Assembly (NCBI GenBank): GCA_016215605.1
Contig: JACRJB010000007.1
Span: 1 to 64,000 of the forward strand
DNA from: Rhodopseudomonas palustris
Lineage (GTDB): Bacteria > Pseudomonadota > Alphaproteobacteria > Rhizobiales > Xanthobacteraceae
Direction: 5' to 3'
DNA: 64,000 nucleotides
Positions 50,966-60,417 of the stretch are shown here, piece by piece. Each line of letters starts with the position of its first letter. Positions within the stretch are counted from its first letter, which is position 1. Under the pieces are notes generated by a model. It was given only the letters and a program-made list of their open reading frames with translations. It had not been told where the DNA came from and made no database searches. The translations under genes and the position numbers were made by a program.

Positions 50966-53371
50966 TTAGCATTCGCGCCCGACTGCGCCCGGGATCGGGA
51001 ATTCGACGACATCGCGCAGTTTTCGCGCGAGGTCCGCCTTGCGATACGGCTTGGTCAGGATCGGCAGGTGGCTGCGGCCGCGGCTGCGCCCGGCGATGGT
51101 GTCGAGCGCGTAGCCCGAGGTCAGCAGCACCCGGAGATCCGGCCGCCGCAGCGTCGCGGCTTCGGCGAGCTCCCAGCCGCTGATGCCGCCGGGCATCACG
51201 ACGTCGGTGAACAGGATGTCGATCGGCGTGTCGCCGTCGAGGATCTGCAGCGCGTCGCCGCCGTCGGTCGCCGCGATCACGCCGTAGCCGAGGCTGCGCA
51301 GGCACATCATCGCATAGGAACGGACGAACTGATCGTCCTCGACGATCAGCACGACTTCGCCGCGCGACGGCGGATGTTCGGGGTCCGGGGTTTCGGGACT
51401 GCTCGGACGCCCGGTCGTCATCGCCGGCAGATACAGCCGCACCGTGGTGCCGAGTCCGGGCTCGCTGTAGATCGAGACGTGGCCGTTGGACTGCTTGACG
51501 AAGCCGTACACCATGCTGAGGCCGAGGCCGGAGCCCTTGCCGACCTCCTTTGTCGTGTAGAACGGCTCGAACACCCGGTCGAGCACGTCCTTCGGCATGC
51601 CCGAGCCGTTGTCGGTGACCGCGATCAGCACGTAGTCGCCGGGGCGGACGTCCTTGTTGATCGACCGGTAGGAGGCGTCGAGCGCGACGTTGGCGGTGGT
51701 GATGCTGAGCCGACCGCCGCCGAGCATCGCGTCCTGGGCGTTCAGCGACAGATTGAGGATCGCGGATTCGAGCTGGGCGCGGTCGGCATAGGCAGTGCGC
51801 AGATCGGCCTCGAACGCGGTGTCGATGACGATGTCCTCGCGCAGCGTCCGCCGCAGCAGGTTGTGCATCGATTCCAGCAATTGGTTGCAGTCGACCGCGA
51901 CCGGCTTCAGGGTCTGCCGCCGACTGAAGGCGAGCAGGCGCTGCGTCAGTTCGGCGCCGCGCTGGCCGGCGCGGCCGATGTCGCGCGCCAGCGCGCGCAG
52001 ATCCTGCCGCGCCTTGAGCTGATCGCCGAGGAACTCGGCGTTGCCGACGATCACCGTCAGCAGATTGTTGAAGTCGTGCGCGATGCCGCCGGAGAGCTGG
52101 CCGACGATCTCCATCTTCTGCGCCTGCACCAGCTGCTCTTCGGTGTGCTTGCGGTCGGTGAGGTCGTGGATCACCGCGACGAACACCGTCTCGCCGTCCT
52201 GCACCGTCTCGCCGACCGACAGGTCCATCGGAAACGTCCGGCCGTCGCGGCGCAGCCCGGTCATCTCCCGGACGGTGCCGATCCGGTCGTGGTCGGCGCC
52301 GAGCCCGCGGAAGAACGATTGCACCTCGTCGGCGTTCGCCGCCGGCATCAGCATCGAGATGTGCCGGCCGATGACGTCGTCGGCCTCGTAGCCGAACAGC
52401 CGATGGCAGGCGAGGTTGAAGATCCTGATCCGGCCGAACCGGTCGGTGAGGATCACGCCGTCGACCACGGTCTGGATCAGCGTCGCGATCCGCGCATCGG
52501 CTTCGCGGATCACCTGTGCGGTGCGGAGCTGTTCGCTGACGTCGCTGGTGACGTGGGCGTAGCCGAGCAGCGCGCCGTGCTCGTCGCGCAGCGGCTCGAT
52601 CACCATTTGAGCCCAGAACCGGCTGCCGTCCTTGCGCTGTCGCCAGGCGGTGGCTTCCAGCCGCCCGCGCTCGCGCGCGATCTCGAGGTTGCGCTCCGGG
52701 TCGCCGCGCTCGCGCGCCTCCGGCGGATAGAACTCGCGATGGTGCCGGCCGAGAATCTCGGCAGCGGTGAAGTCTTTGATCCGCTCGGCGCCGCGGTTCC
52801 AGCTCACCACCCGGCCTTCGACGTCGAGCATGTAGATCGCGTAGTCGGTGACGCCTTCGACCAGTCGGCGGAAATCCAGCGCGTCGGCTGCGCGGTTCGC
52901 CCGCACGAGGTCGGCGTCGTCGATCTCGTGCGCCGTCGCGGCGATGAAATCCGTGTCGCCGAGCGGAGCGGTGGCGGTCGACAGCGCGATGGTCCGGGTG
53001 GTGCCGTCCTGGCGCCGCGCCAGCACCGGCGATCGGCGCGCCGTCTGCCAGTGATCGTACCAGTCCGGGATCAGCGTGGTGATGGGCTCGCCGAGCGCGT
53101 CGCGCGCCGACCAGCCGAACAGACGCTCGCAGGCCGGATTGAACAGCACGATCCGCTGTTGCGGATCGATCAGCAGGATGCCGTCCGGAGCCGCGTGGAC
53201 CAGCGACCGGAGCAGGGAGGCATCGGCGATCTCGAAATTCATCGGCGTCTGGGATGCTCGGTGTCGGTGAGACGTGTCGTGTTCGGCCATTCGATCGGCG
53301 ACCATGATGGAGGCTGTCGCCACGCGAAGCTTCGTGTCGGCTGCAGGCGAGGCGGCAGGTCCAGATCTCAT
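50966..53371 (-). CDS. PAS-domain hybrid sensor histidine kinase with receiver domain
   Basis: An 801-aa cytoplasmic multi-domain kinase. Three PAS domains occupy about 45-410. The HisKA phospho-His is in [11 protein letters not shown]. HATPase motifs follow ([17 protein letters not shown] and [14 protein letters not shown]). The C-terminal receiver has [10 protein letters not shown] and a phospho-Asp in [16 protein letters not shown]. No membrane segment is seen, so it senses an intracellular or redox signal. The start is uncertain: the ATG at 53371 has GGGGAG upstream, and a longer TTG start at 53425 is possible. There is no paired response regulator nearby. Confidence 0.87.
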   Translation of the reverse strand: MRSGPAASPAADTKLRVATASIMVADRMAEHDTSHRHRASQTPMNFEIADASLLRSLVHAAPDGILLIDPQQRIVLFNPACERLFGWSARDALGEPITTLIPDWYDHWQTARRSPVLARRQDGTTRTIALSTATAPLGDTDFIAATAHEIDDADLVRANRAADALDFRRLVEGVTDYAIYMLDVEGRVVSWNRGAERIKDFTAAEILGRHHREFYPPEARERGDPERNLEIARERGRLEATAWRQRKDGSRFWAQMVIEPLRDEHGALLGYAHVTSDVSEQLRTAQVIREADARIATLIQTVVDGVILTDRFGRIRIFNLACHRLFGYEADDVIGRHISMLMPAANADEVQSFFRGLGADHDRIGTVREMTGLRRDGRTFPMDLSVGETVQDGETVFVAVIHDLTDRKHTEEQLVQAQKMEIVGQLSGGIAHDFNNLLTVIVGNAEFLGDQLKARQDLRALARDIGRAGQRGAELTQRLLAFSRRQTLKPVAVDCNQLLESMHNLLRRTLREDIVIDTAFEADLRTAYADRAQLESAILNLSLNAQDAMLGGGRLSITTANVALDASYRSINKDVRPGDYVLIAVTDNGSGMPKDVLDRVFEPFYTTKEVGKGSGLGLSMVYGFVKQSNGHVSIYSEPGLGTTVRLYLPAMTTGRPSSPETPDPEHPPSRGEVVLIVEDDQFVRSYAMMCLRSLGYGVIAATDGGDALQILDGDTPIDILFTDVVMPGGISGWELAEAATLRRPDLRVLLTSGYALDTIAGRSRGRSHLPILTKPYRKADLARKLRDVVEFPIPGAVGREC

Positions 53372-53425
53372 CGTCGAACGGCGCTCCCCGCGGTTGTGTC
53401 CTGCGGCCGGTTCGTTCGCGGACAA

Positions 53426-54054
53426 GCCGGCGATGATGGCCGAAGCGAATCGTTAGTTCGGTGGGAGCTTTCGTCAGCCGCGCTGCGTTGTCTGCCAGAA
53501 TTGCGGAATACGGAATTGCGTATCCCGCGTTCGCTCTGCACGATGTGCTGATCATGCGTCGGCGAGTTGATAGTTGCTGCGGATCACAACAGTGCGCCGC
53601 GGCGCTGATCTCGCGCATGGCGTCGGGTGGTCCTCGTCGCTCGCGTTTGGCACCACGGAACGCCGCGAGCGGTTGCACTACGGGGAGCGGACTCCGGTGA
53701 GGTCGTCCTGGCGCGGCGGCGCGCCGGCCGTCCGGGCGATCCGCGGCCGCGCCGGCCGGCGGCCGCTGCGCAGCGACAAACTGCCGCTCGTCAGGTCGAT
53801 CCGACCCGATCCCGCCAATCCGCGTCGCTGGGGTTCGGCTGCGGGGCTGCGGCCGCCACCGAACGTCAAATCTTTGATGTCAAAGGCGTTCTCTGCTACG
53901 CTGAGGCCCGAGGCGGGGCTCGTCGCGCCGCTCGGCGCCGATTCAAATCCGCTCCGGCCTATTTCGCACTGCGCAATGCATTTCCGAGACTTGAGCCAGA
54001 TCAACGCTGCCATTTCATCGTGCGATATTGCACACTCCGATTAGGAGAGATCTC
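53426..54054. other. About 630-bp gap without recognisable gene
   Basis: It separates the hybrid kinase (leftward) from a 66-aa gene (rightward). A TTTGATGTCAAA palindrome occurs at about 53874-53887, and GTGC-GATATT-GCAC lies near 54020. Open frames here are short and composition-biased. No repeat of families A to E is present. Confidence 0.5.
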
Positions 54055-54255
54055 ATGGCAATCAGTGACGACTGTTTTCAGGCTCTGCGCCACGACCACG
54101 ACCAGGTGGTCGACGCCGAAGAAGAACTGCGCGTCCTCACCGCACTGATCGGCTGCATCATGGTCGCCGAGGATGCCGGTCGATCGCACGGTCGCGGCAC
54201 GCTTCCGCATCTGACGCCGCCGTCCGCCCTGCACGGACTCGCCAAGGCCGGATAG
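54055..54255 (+). CDS. Small protein of unknown function
   Basis: A 66-aa protein (MAISDDCFQALRHDHDQVV at the start) with acidic, helical N-half and one Cys in each half. AGGAGAG lies 6 nt before the ATG, which is the best support for translation. It is 160 bp upstream of the Crp/Fnr regulator gene. No family is recognised. Confidence 0.55.
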   Translation: MAISDDCFQALRHDHDQVVDAEEELRVLTALIGCIMVAEDAGRSHGRGTLPHLTPPSALHGLAKAG

Positions 54256-54414
54256 CCACGGCATCGTGAGTAGTTGTACGAACTGGACTTTGCCACTCAA
54301 CGGCTCGATTAGTTATCGGGGCTGCGGCTTCCCGAGGGAGCGACGCGGCGCCTGAGACTTCATCGGCCGGAGCGCCTGACAGCGCAGCGTCTCGGCCTTG
54401 CCGGGACGGTTGCG

Positions 54415-55179
54415 ATGGTGACAAGTCGTCAATCACCGAACGATCTGTTGGCCGCGCTGCCATCGGCGGATTTCGATCTGCTGCGGCCGCATCTGCGCGC
54501 GGTCGAACTGAACTTCGGACAGATGCTGATCGAAGCCGGCGCGCCGGTGCGGCAGGTGATCTTCCCGCACGGCGGCATCGTTTCGACGCTGGCGCGGCTG
54601 CGGCGCGGCGAGACCATCGAAGTCGGCGTGATCGGACGCGACGGCGTCGTCGGCGGCAGCGCGGCGTTGTACGACGCAGCGTCGCCGTCCGCCGCGATGG
54701 TGCGCTTTCCGGGCACCGCCTCGGCGATCGACGCCGGTCACTTCCGCACCATCGTCGAGCTCAGCCCGGCGCTGCGCGACGCGCTGATGCGCGATCTGTC
54801 GCGGCGCGTCACCAAGGCCGAACAGGTCGCGGCCTGCAATGCCGCGCATTCCGCCGAGGCGCGGCTGTGCCGGCGGCTGCTGCAGTCCCGCGACATGGCC
54901 GGAAGCGACTCGATGCTGCTCAGTCAGGATCTGATGGCGCAGATGCTCGGCGTGAAGCGCAACACCATCTCGCTGGTCGCCCACGCGCTGCAGCAGCAGG
55001 GACTGATCCGCTACAGCCGCGGCCGGATGGCGATCATCGACGTCGACGGCCTGGTCCGTCGCTCGTGCGAATGCCACAGCGCGGACCGCATCCCGGCGGC
55101 GCCGATGGCGCTGCCTCATGCGTCGGCGCTGCCGTGGCCGGCGTCGGAAGTAGGCCTTGTTCAGCGCAGCCCTTCGTAG
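54415..55179 (+). CDS. Crp/Fnr family transcriptional regulator
   Basis: A 254-aa regulator with a cyclic-nucleotide-type sensor domain at about 20-140 (PHGGIVSTLARLRRGETIEV) and a C-terminal winged helix at about 170-205 (LMAQMLGVKRNTISLVAHAL). No N-terminal Fe-S Cys cluster is evident, so it is unlike FNR itself. The C-terminal 45 residues are an extra Pro/Ala-rich tail containing the CECH cluster. It is convergent with, and overlaps by 19 nt, the PAS_5 gene. Confidence 0.87.
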   Translation: MVTSRQSPNDLLAALPSADFDLLRPHLRAVELNFGQMLIEAGAPVRQVIFPHGGIVSTLARLRRGETIEVGVIGRDGVVGGSAALYDAASPSAAMVRFPGTASAIDAGHFRTIVELSPALRDALMRDLSRRVTKAEQVAACNAAHSAEARLCRRLLQSRDMAGSDSMLLSQDLMAQMLGVKRNTISLVAHALQQQGLIRYSRGRMAIIDVDGLVRRSCECHSADRIPAAPMALPHASALPWPASEVGLVQRSPS

Positions 55180-55721
55180 ACCATCAGGCCGCGCGCGACT
55201 TCCCATTTGCGCAGCACCCGCGGCCGCAGTCGGCGCGGCTGCCGGCCCAGCGTCCGCCACGTCGTCAGCCGCAGCGGGCCGAGTTCGCCGCTGCCGCGCG
55301 GGCTGAGCGACGTCAGCGATCCGGTCATGCTCAGCGGGGTGTGCACGCGCGGTGCGAACGGCAGCAGCAGCAGTTCCAGATGCACGACCGGGCCGGCGCC
55401 GAACGCGCCGGTGAGCCCCGCCACCAGCGGCAGCGTCTCGTCGGCGACGACGCCGAGAATGTCCTCGCATTCGCGGCGGCTGTCGGCCGCGAACAGCGCG
55501 GTCAGGCTGCTGCCCTTGAGATCACGGCCGAGCAGGGCGGACAGCCGGGTTCCGGCGACGCGGAAGGGGTAGCCGGCTGCGGCGTCGCACGACAGCACGA
55601 AGATGTCGCCGAGCAGCTCGCGGACGGCGCTGGGCTCGATCACGCTGCGCTCGGGCGCCGGCGCGGTGCCGCGCTGGCTGTCCCAATAAGCAAAAAACGC
55701 GCGACTCGACGGATGCTTCAT
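55161..55721 (-). CDS. PAS_5 domain protein
   Basis: A 186-aa protein with the alphaproteobacterial PAS_5 pattern: FAYWDSQRG, SAVRELLGDIFVLSCD, FRVAGTRLSALLGRDLKG and the TPLSMTGSLTSL segment. It is thought to be a stand-alone sensory PAS domain of unknown signal. AGGGA precedes the ATG at 55721, chosen over an in-frame start at 55775. Its 3' end overlaps the convergent Crp/Fnr gene. Confidence 0.82.
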   Translation of the reverse strand: MKHPSSRAFFAYWDSQRGTAPAPERSVIEPSAVRELLGDIFVLSCDAAAGYPFRVAGTRLSALLGRDLKGSSLTALFAADSRRECEDILGVVADETLPLVAGLTGAFGAGPVVHLELLLLPFAPRVHTPLSMTGSLTSLSPRGSGELGPLRLTTWRTLGRQPRRLRPRVLRKWEVARGLMVYEGLR

Positions 55722-55868
55722 ACCGGTCCCTAGCCCGCGCCGAGCGCGTCGGGGACAGGTCTGTCCCGTATCCACGCAACGCCGGCCCCTGAAATCTTGT
55801 GCAGGAGGGGCATTGCAGCGTCCATGCCGGAAGCCGGCCGGGCCGGCGTTAACCCCTGTTTTGTCGCG

Positions 55869-55884
55869 TTAAGGTTAAGTTAAC
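55869..55884. promoter_or_regulatory. Perfect CtrA box (TTAA-N7-TTAAC)
   Basis: TTAAGGTTAAGTTAAC matches the CtrA full-site consensus exactly and also holds an overlapping TTAAGTTAAC. It lies upstream of a candidate structured RNA ending in a terminator at 56073, and 300 bp before the rhomboid gene. Confidence 0.7.
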
Positions 55885-55894
55885 TATGCGGTTT

Positions 55895-56073
55895 CCGCGG
55901 GCCGCGCGGCCGCCTAGAGTGGCCTTGTTGATGGCGCGCGGGGTGTTCTCCAGGCATCGCGGGCGACGGATTACAGGGTGGCTGCAAAACAGACCGGTCG
56001 CCGCGCGCGGGTCACCGCGGCGGACAGCACCGGCAGGATCGAAGGGGAGGGCTTCTCGGGCCCTCCCTTTTTT
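55895..56073 (+). ncRNA. Candidate structured small RNA or leader ending in an intrinsic terminator
   Basis: About 180 nt from below the CtrA box to a strong terminator. Predicted pairings include GGCGAC (55962-55967) with GTCGCC (55997-56002) and GCGCGCGG (55934-55941) with CCGCGCGC (56001-56008). The terminator is GGGAGGGC/GCCCTCCC, with a 7-nt loop, followed by six T. No ribosome binding site or convincing ORF is seen. It is either a free-standing RNA or an attenuated leader of the rhomboid gene. The 5' end is estimated from promoter-like sequence. Confidence 0.45.
56044..56073 (+). terminator. Rho-independent terminator
   Basis: An 8-bp GC-rich stem GGGAGGGC/GCCCTCCC, a 7-nt loop and six T residues. 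There is no coding gene immediately before it on this strand. Confidence 0.88.
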
Positions 56074-56184
56074 CGTGGCGGGCCGGCCGGCGCCGGGCAG
56101 GCCCGCCTTGCGCGCTCCAGCCAAGCCGCCTATGGGATCGGATCGCGGGCCGCGGTCGGGCCGCATGCCAGCAGGTCGTTCACG

Positions 56185-56964
56185 TTGGATTCGTCGCTCG
56201 AAACGCAGCCGCTGCCGCCACCGCCGCCGGAGCCGCCGCGCGAACCGATCCTCAACCTGCCGGCCCCGCTCACCGCCTATGTGCTGCTGCTGGCGGCGAT
56301 CCATCTGCGCGTGCTGCTGCCGCCGGACATCGACTACTGGACCATCGAGGTGTTCGGCTTCATCCCGAAGCGCTACGACGCCACCCTGCTGTCGGCGCCG
56401 TTCCCGGGCGGCAGCGGCGCCAAGGTCTGGACCTTCGTCACCTATTCGCTGCTCCACGCCAATCTCAGCCACATCTTCTTCAACGTGCTGTGGCTGCTGC
56501 CGTTCGGCAGCGCATTGGCGCGGCGGTTCGGCGCGGCGCGGTTCTTCCTGTTCATGGCGGTGACCGCGATCGGCGGCGCGCTGGCGCATCTGCTCACCCA
56601 CGAGCACGAGATCGCGCCGATGATCGGCGCCTCGGCCTCGGTGTCGGGCGCGATGGCGGCGGCGATCCGCTTCGCCTTCGCCCGCGGCAGCTTCCTGTCG
56701 TTCCGTCGCGGCGACGCCGACGCCGCGGCGCGGGTGCCGGCGCAGCCGCTGCTGCGCGCGCTGCGCGACCCGCGCGTTCTCGCCTTCCTGGGGATCTGGT
56801 TCGGCATCAACATCATCTTCGGCGTCGGCTCGATCGCGGTCGGCAACGAAGGCGCCAGCGTCGCCTGGCAGGCGCATATCGGCGGCTTCTTCGCCGGCCT
56901 GCTGCTGTTCTCGCTGTTCGACCCGGTGCCGCGCCGCGCGGCGCGGATCGCTGATCCGAACTAA
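56185..56964 (+). CDS. Rhomboid family intramembrane serine protease
   Basis: A 259-aa polytopic membrane protein with about six helices. The Ser of the GxS motif is at about residue 150 (GASASVSGAMAA) and the His of the catalytic dyad is at about 231 (WQAHIGGFFAG). HANLSHIFFNVLWLLPFG is the typical helix-2 region. It would cleave single-pass membrane proteins. The N-terminal 20 residues are Pro-rich. The TTG at 56185 (AGCAGG upstream) best fits the family start; in-frame upstream extension runs through the terminator and is unlikely. Confidence 0.85.
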   Translation: MDSSLETQPLPPPPPEPPREPILNLPAPLTAYVLLLAAIHLRVLLPPDIDYWTIEVFGFIPKRYDATLLSAPFPGGSGAKVWTFVTYSLLHANLSHIFFNVLWLLPFGSALARRFGAARFFLFMAVTAIGGALAHLLTHEHEIAPMIGASASVSGAMAAAIRFAFARGSFLSFRRGDADAAARVPAQPLLRALRDPRVLAFLGIWFGINIIFGVGSIAVGNEGASVAWQAHIGGFFAGLLLFSLFDPVPRRAARIADPN

Positions 56965-57174
56965 TCGCTTCCGACGGATTGCACCGCAGTGCGGTCGCCC
57001 ATTGCTGCGTTGCAAGCAGCATGGCGCGGAATCGCCTTATTCTTCCGGTATTATTTGCATCAAGCCTCACGCCACGTGTCGTCACGCGGCGCGGTGAGCG
57101 CAACTGCCGACGACTGATCAAGTTACCAAACACAGCCGCCTTCGTCTGAAAGGCGCGCCATTCGGGAGGCGACC

Positions 57175-57603
57175 ATGACAGTGCGAGCAATTCTGGAATC
57201 CAAGGGCCGCTACATCTACAGCGTCGAGCCGGACGAGCGGCTGTCGGCCGCGGTCAAGACGCTGGCCGAACGCCGCGTCGGTGCGGTGTTGGTGATGCGC
57301 GGCACGCGGCTCGACGGCATCCTGTCCGAACGCGACATCGTCAAGGTGCTGGCCGATCGCGGCGCCGCCGCGCTCGACGGCCCGGTCCATGCGGTGATGA
57401 CCCGCGACGTGGTGAGCTGCGCGCAAAGTGACACCGTCGGCCAGATCATGGAAGTGATGACCTCGGGAAAATTCCGCCACCTGCCGGTGCTCGACAAGGA
57501 ACGCGTCGTCGGCCTGATCTCGATCGGCGACATCGTGAAGTGGCGGCTGAACGAATACGAGAGCGAGCAGCAGGCGCTGCACGACTACATCAAGTCGGCC
57601 TGA
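57175..57603 (+). CDS. CBS domain-pair protein
   Basis: A 142-aa protein consisting of two CBS domains. The first is at about 10-65 (AVLVMRGTRLDGILSERDIV), the second at about 75-130 (HLPVLDKERVVGLISIGDIV). Such proteins sense adenosyl compounds such as AMP or ATP and regulate partner enzymes. GGGAGGC precedes the ATG. It is monocistronic, followed by a family A repeat. The partner is unknown. Confidence 0.9.
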   Translation: MTVRAILESKGRYIYSVEPDERLSAAVKTLAERRVGAVLVMRGTRLDGILSERDIVKVLADRGAAALDGPVHAVMTRDVVSCAQSDTVGQIMEVMTSGKFRHLPVLDKERVVGLISIGDIVKWRLNEYESEQQALHDYIKSA

Positions 57604-57640
57604 TCGGCCGCCGTCCCTCGGCGGCGCGAGCAACACCCGC

Positions 57641-57759
57641 CGTCATTCCGGGGCGCGCCGCAGGCGCGAACCCGGAATCCCGAGCTGTTCTGCACGACTG
57701 CGCTGATATCAGCCGCCGAGATTCCGGGTTCGCTCGCTGCGCGAGCGCCCCGGAATGAC
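57641..57759. repeat. Intergenic palindromic repeat, family A
   Basis: Outer arms CGTCATTCCGGGGCGCGC and GCGCCCCGGAATGAC. The centre deviates from other copies (GGAATCCCGAGC rather than GGAATCCATA), and a CGCTCGCTGCGCGAGCG palindrome is near the right end. Confidence 0.82.
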
Positions 57760-57863
57760 TCGTTGATAGTTCGGCGCGGTCATATACGGCGGTCGTACCT
57801 GCCGCCCATGCCGCCGTTCGTCGACAACAGCTTGCGCCGCCCGCCGCGCGTCTCACAAGCGCC

Positions 57864-58889
57864 TCACGTCTCCACCGGCACGTCGACCTTGGCGCCGTGC
57901 GGGGCGGCTTCTTCGATCGCCTCGCGGATCGAGTCGATCGCACGTTCGGCGGCGCGCGCGCCGTGCGCGATCATCTCGTCGGCGCGGTGGAAGTCGAACC
58001 AGCCGATCCGGCCGACCCGCGGCGAGATCAGCATGTCGGGCGGATCGCCGGCGAGCCGGGCTCTCGTGATGCGGTCCTGCATGATGTTGAAGGCGTCGAC
58101 CATCACCTTGGAGATGCCCGGGCGGTTGCCGCTGCCGAAGATCTCCTGCTTGACGAAGCGCTCCGGCGAGAAGAACCGGCCGAAGCCGCGCTTCTGCGCC
58201 GGCTCCGGCGCCGGCTCGATCACCTCGTCGACCGCGCCGTGCGAGAAGATCGTGGTGCCGTGGCCGAACACGTCACTGCTGACGTTGGCGGCGATCACGA
58301 TCTCGGCGCCGAGCGCGCGCGCCGCCGACACCGGCACCGGATTGACCAGCGCGCCGTCGACCAGCCAGCGGTCGCCGATCAGCACCGGCGAGAAGATGCC
58401 GGGCAGGGCATAGGACGCCCGCACCGCGTCGACAATCTTGCCGTGCGTCAGCCAGATCTCGTGGCCGGTGCGCACTTCGGTGGCGACGCTGGCGAACTTC
58501 TGCTTGAGGTCCTGGATCAGGGTCTGGCCGAGCGTGGCTTCGAGCTGCGCGGCGAGCTTGCTGCCGCCGATCAGGCCGGAGCCGTTGAGGCGGATGTCGA
58601 GATAGCCGATGATGTTGCGCGGCTGCAGTCCGCGCGCCCACTCTTCCAGCGTGTCGAGATGGCCCGCCACATAGGCGCCGCCGACCACCGCGCCGATCGA
58701 GGTGCCGACCACCACGTCCGGGGTGATGCCGGCAGCCAGCAGCGTTCGAAGAATTCCAATATGCGCGAAGCCGCGCGCCGCGCCGCCGCCGAGCGCCAGC
58801 CCGATCACCGGCCGGCGAATGGTGTCGAGACCGACTTTGCCCGGAACCGGCGGGCTGCTTTGCCCGCGACCGATCAGATTATCCAGCAC
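57864..58889 (-). CDS. Patatin-like phospholipase (RssA/YchK-like)
   Basis: A 341-aa Ser/Asp acyl hydrolase. The glycine-rich oxyanion hole GGGAARGFAH is at about 34-43, the nucleophile Ser64 in GTSIG, and the dyad Asp178 in VDGALVNP. The start is GTG at 58889 with GAGGAGG at 5-nt spacing, a much better start than an in-frame ATG at 59024. It hydrolyses phospholipids or other esters in the cytoplasm or at the membrane. The C-terminal 100 residues are longer than the family core. Confidence 0.9.
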   Translation of the reverse strand: MLDNLIGRGQSSPPVPGKVGLDTIRRPVIGLALGGGAARGFAHIGILRTLLAAGITPDVVVGTSIGAVVGGAYVAGHLDTLEEWARGLQPRNIIGYLDIRLNGSGLIGGSKLAAQLEATLGQTLIQDLKQKFASVATEVRTGHEIWLTHGKIVDAVRASYALPGIFSPVLIGDRWLVDGALVNPVPVSAARALGAEIVIAANVSSDVFGHGTTIFSHGAVDEVIEPAPEPAQKRGFGRFFSPERFVKQEIFGSGNRPGISKVMVDAFNIMQDRITRARLAGDPPDMLISPRVGRIGWFDFHRADEMIAHGARAAERAIDSIREAIEEAAPHGAKVDVPVET

Positions 58890-59143
58890 CGTTGCCTCCT
58901 CGAATCCGCGCCGCCTGCGGTGCAAGGCCTGCGCCAGCGCGGTGTATCCCAATGGTCCGCAAAGCGCGACGGCTGGTCCGGCCTCGCGCTCAAATCGATG
59001 ATGAAGGCCTGTGGACACCCGCACTAGGAGAAAATCGTGACATTGAAGCGAAAATCACCGTGATACCGCCGCGGCGGCGCGTCGCCCCCGGCGCGTGACC
59101 TACAGGCTTGAATTTGCCTCGTTTTCAGTGAAAACCATCAGCC

Positions 59144-60205
59144 ATGATTTGCAGGGGCAAAACCGGCCGGGCAGGGCCACGCGGGTGGCTGGCGATCGCC
59201 TGCGCGGCGGCGTGGTGGAGCGCGCTGTCCGCGTCGCCGGCCTCGGCGCAATTGTTCAGCGACCGGCCGCCGCCGATTCCCCCCGCATCGGTTCCGGAGC
59301 CGCCCGCGGGCGGCGCGATCAGCCTGGCGCCGTCGGGCGGCGCGGCCGCGGTGCCGATCTTGCCGGCGCCGCTGACGCAGCCGCCGGTCGCCGCGGTGAC
59401 GCCGCCGACTGTCTCGCCGCTGCCGCCCGCCGCGGCGCCGACGCCGGCGCAGGGCGTGCTGGCGCTGACCGCGCGCTACGGCAAGGATCTGCCGGCGATC
59501 AACAGCGGCCTGGTGTGGCGGGTGTATTCCGACCGGCCCGACGAGTCCGGCGTGATCAAGCTGGTCCGCGAGGATCACGGCGCGACGCCGAACATCGTGC
59601 TGCCGCCGGGCAATTATGTGGTGCACGTCGCCCACGGCCTGGTCAGCGCGGTGCGCCCGGTGACGCTGAAGGCGGACACCGACCGGGAGGCCTTCGTGCT
59701 GCCGGCCGGCGGGCTGCGGATAGAGGGCCGCGTCGGCGGCACGCGGATTCCGCAGAACCAGATTTCGTTCTCGATCTACAAGGGCAGCCAGTTCGAGAAC
59801 ACCCAGCGCGCGCCGCTGGTGCCGAGCGCCGCCGCCGGCGACGTCGTGCTGGTGCCGGAGGGCACGTACTACATCGTCTCGAATTACGGCGACGCCAATT
59901 CGGTGGTGCGCTCCGACATCCGCGTCCAGGCCGGCAAGCTCACCGACGTCACCGTCACCCACCGCGCCGCGGTCATCACCTTGAAGCTGGTCTCCGACAA
60001 AGGCGGCGAGGCGCTCGCCAACACCGCCTGGTCGGTGCTGACACCCGGCGGCGACGTCATCAAGGAATCGATCGGCGCGTTCCCGAAGGTGGTGCTGTCC
60101 GAAGGCGAATACCGCGCCATCGCCAAGAACGAAGGCAAGGTGTTCGAGCGCGGCTTCAACGTCGTCAACGGCGTCGACGGCGAAGTGGAAGTGCTGGCGC
60201 GCTGA
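59144..60205 (+). CDS. Exported beta-rich protein of unknown function
   Basis: A 353-aa protein with a signal peptide (about 1-35, ending SPASAQLF) and a Pro-rich linker (about 40-100). The remainder is a beta-rich region with three or so related segments (NYVVHVAHGLVSAVRPVTLK, TYYIVSNYGDANSVVRSDI and EYRAIAKNEGKVFERGFNVV). This pattern resembles repeated carboxypeptidase-regulatory-like (CarboxypepD_reg) domains on bacterial surfaces. No catalytic residues are evident. It may be periplasmic or surface exposed. The start is not backed by a ribosome binding site. Confidence 0.75.
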   Translation: MICRGKTGRAGPRGWLAIACAAAWWSALSASPASAQLFSDRPPPIPPASVPEPPAGGAISLAPSGGAAAVPILPAPLTQPPVAAVTPPTVSPLPPAAAPTPAQGVLALTARYGKDLPAINSGLVWRVYSDRPDESGVIKLVREDHGATPNIVLPPGNYVVHVAHGLVSAVRPVTLKADTDREAFVLPAGGLRIEGRVGGTRIPQNQISFSIYKGSQFENTQRAPLVPSAAAGDVVLVPEGTYYIVSNYGDANSVVRSDIRVQAGKLTDVTVTHRAAVITLKLVSDKGGEALANTAWSVLTPGGDVIKESIGAFPKVVLSEGEYRAIAKNEGKVFERGFNVVNGVDGEVEVLAR

Positions 60206-60417
60206 TCGTCGCGCGCGGCGTGGCCGCTGAAAATGCATCGAATTCTCGATGAATTTTCTGTGTGGCGAACGTCACATTCCCTAATCGGAACTAACCATCA
60301 CCCGACTTAAAACCTTCATAATCAGGGCTTTCGCGGCCGAACGCCGCGGCGTTTACATCGTCTTAATCGGGAACACGTCGACTGCGACCGAATGTTTGGG
60401 GCGCGGGGACGCGACAC

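Noticed and set aside
50955-53678. A second long open frame over the hybrid kinase on the same strand
   Set aside because: Its translation is Arg/Pro-rich and lacks motifs, while the other frame carries all PAS, HisKA, HATPase and receiver motifs.
55978-56184. Extended N-terminus for the rhomboid protein
   Set aside because: The extension would run through a strong intrinsic terminator and has no family similarity; the TTG at 56185 fits the family start.
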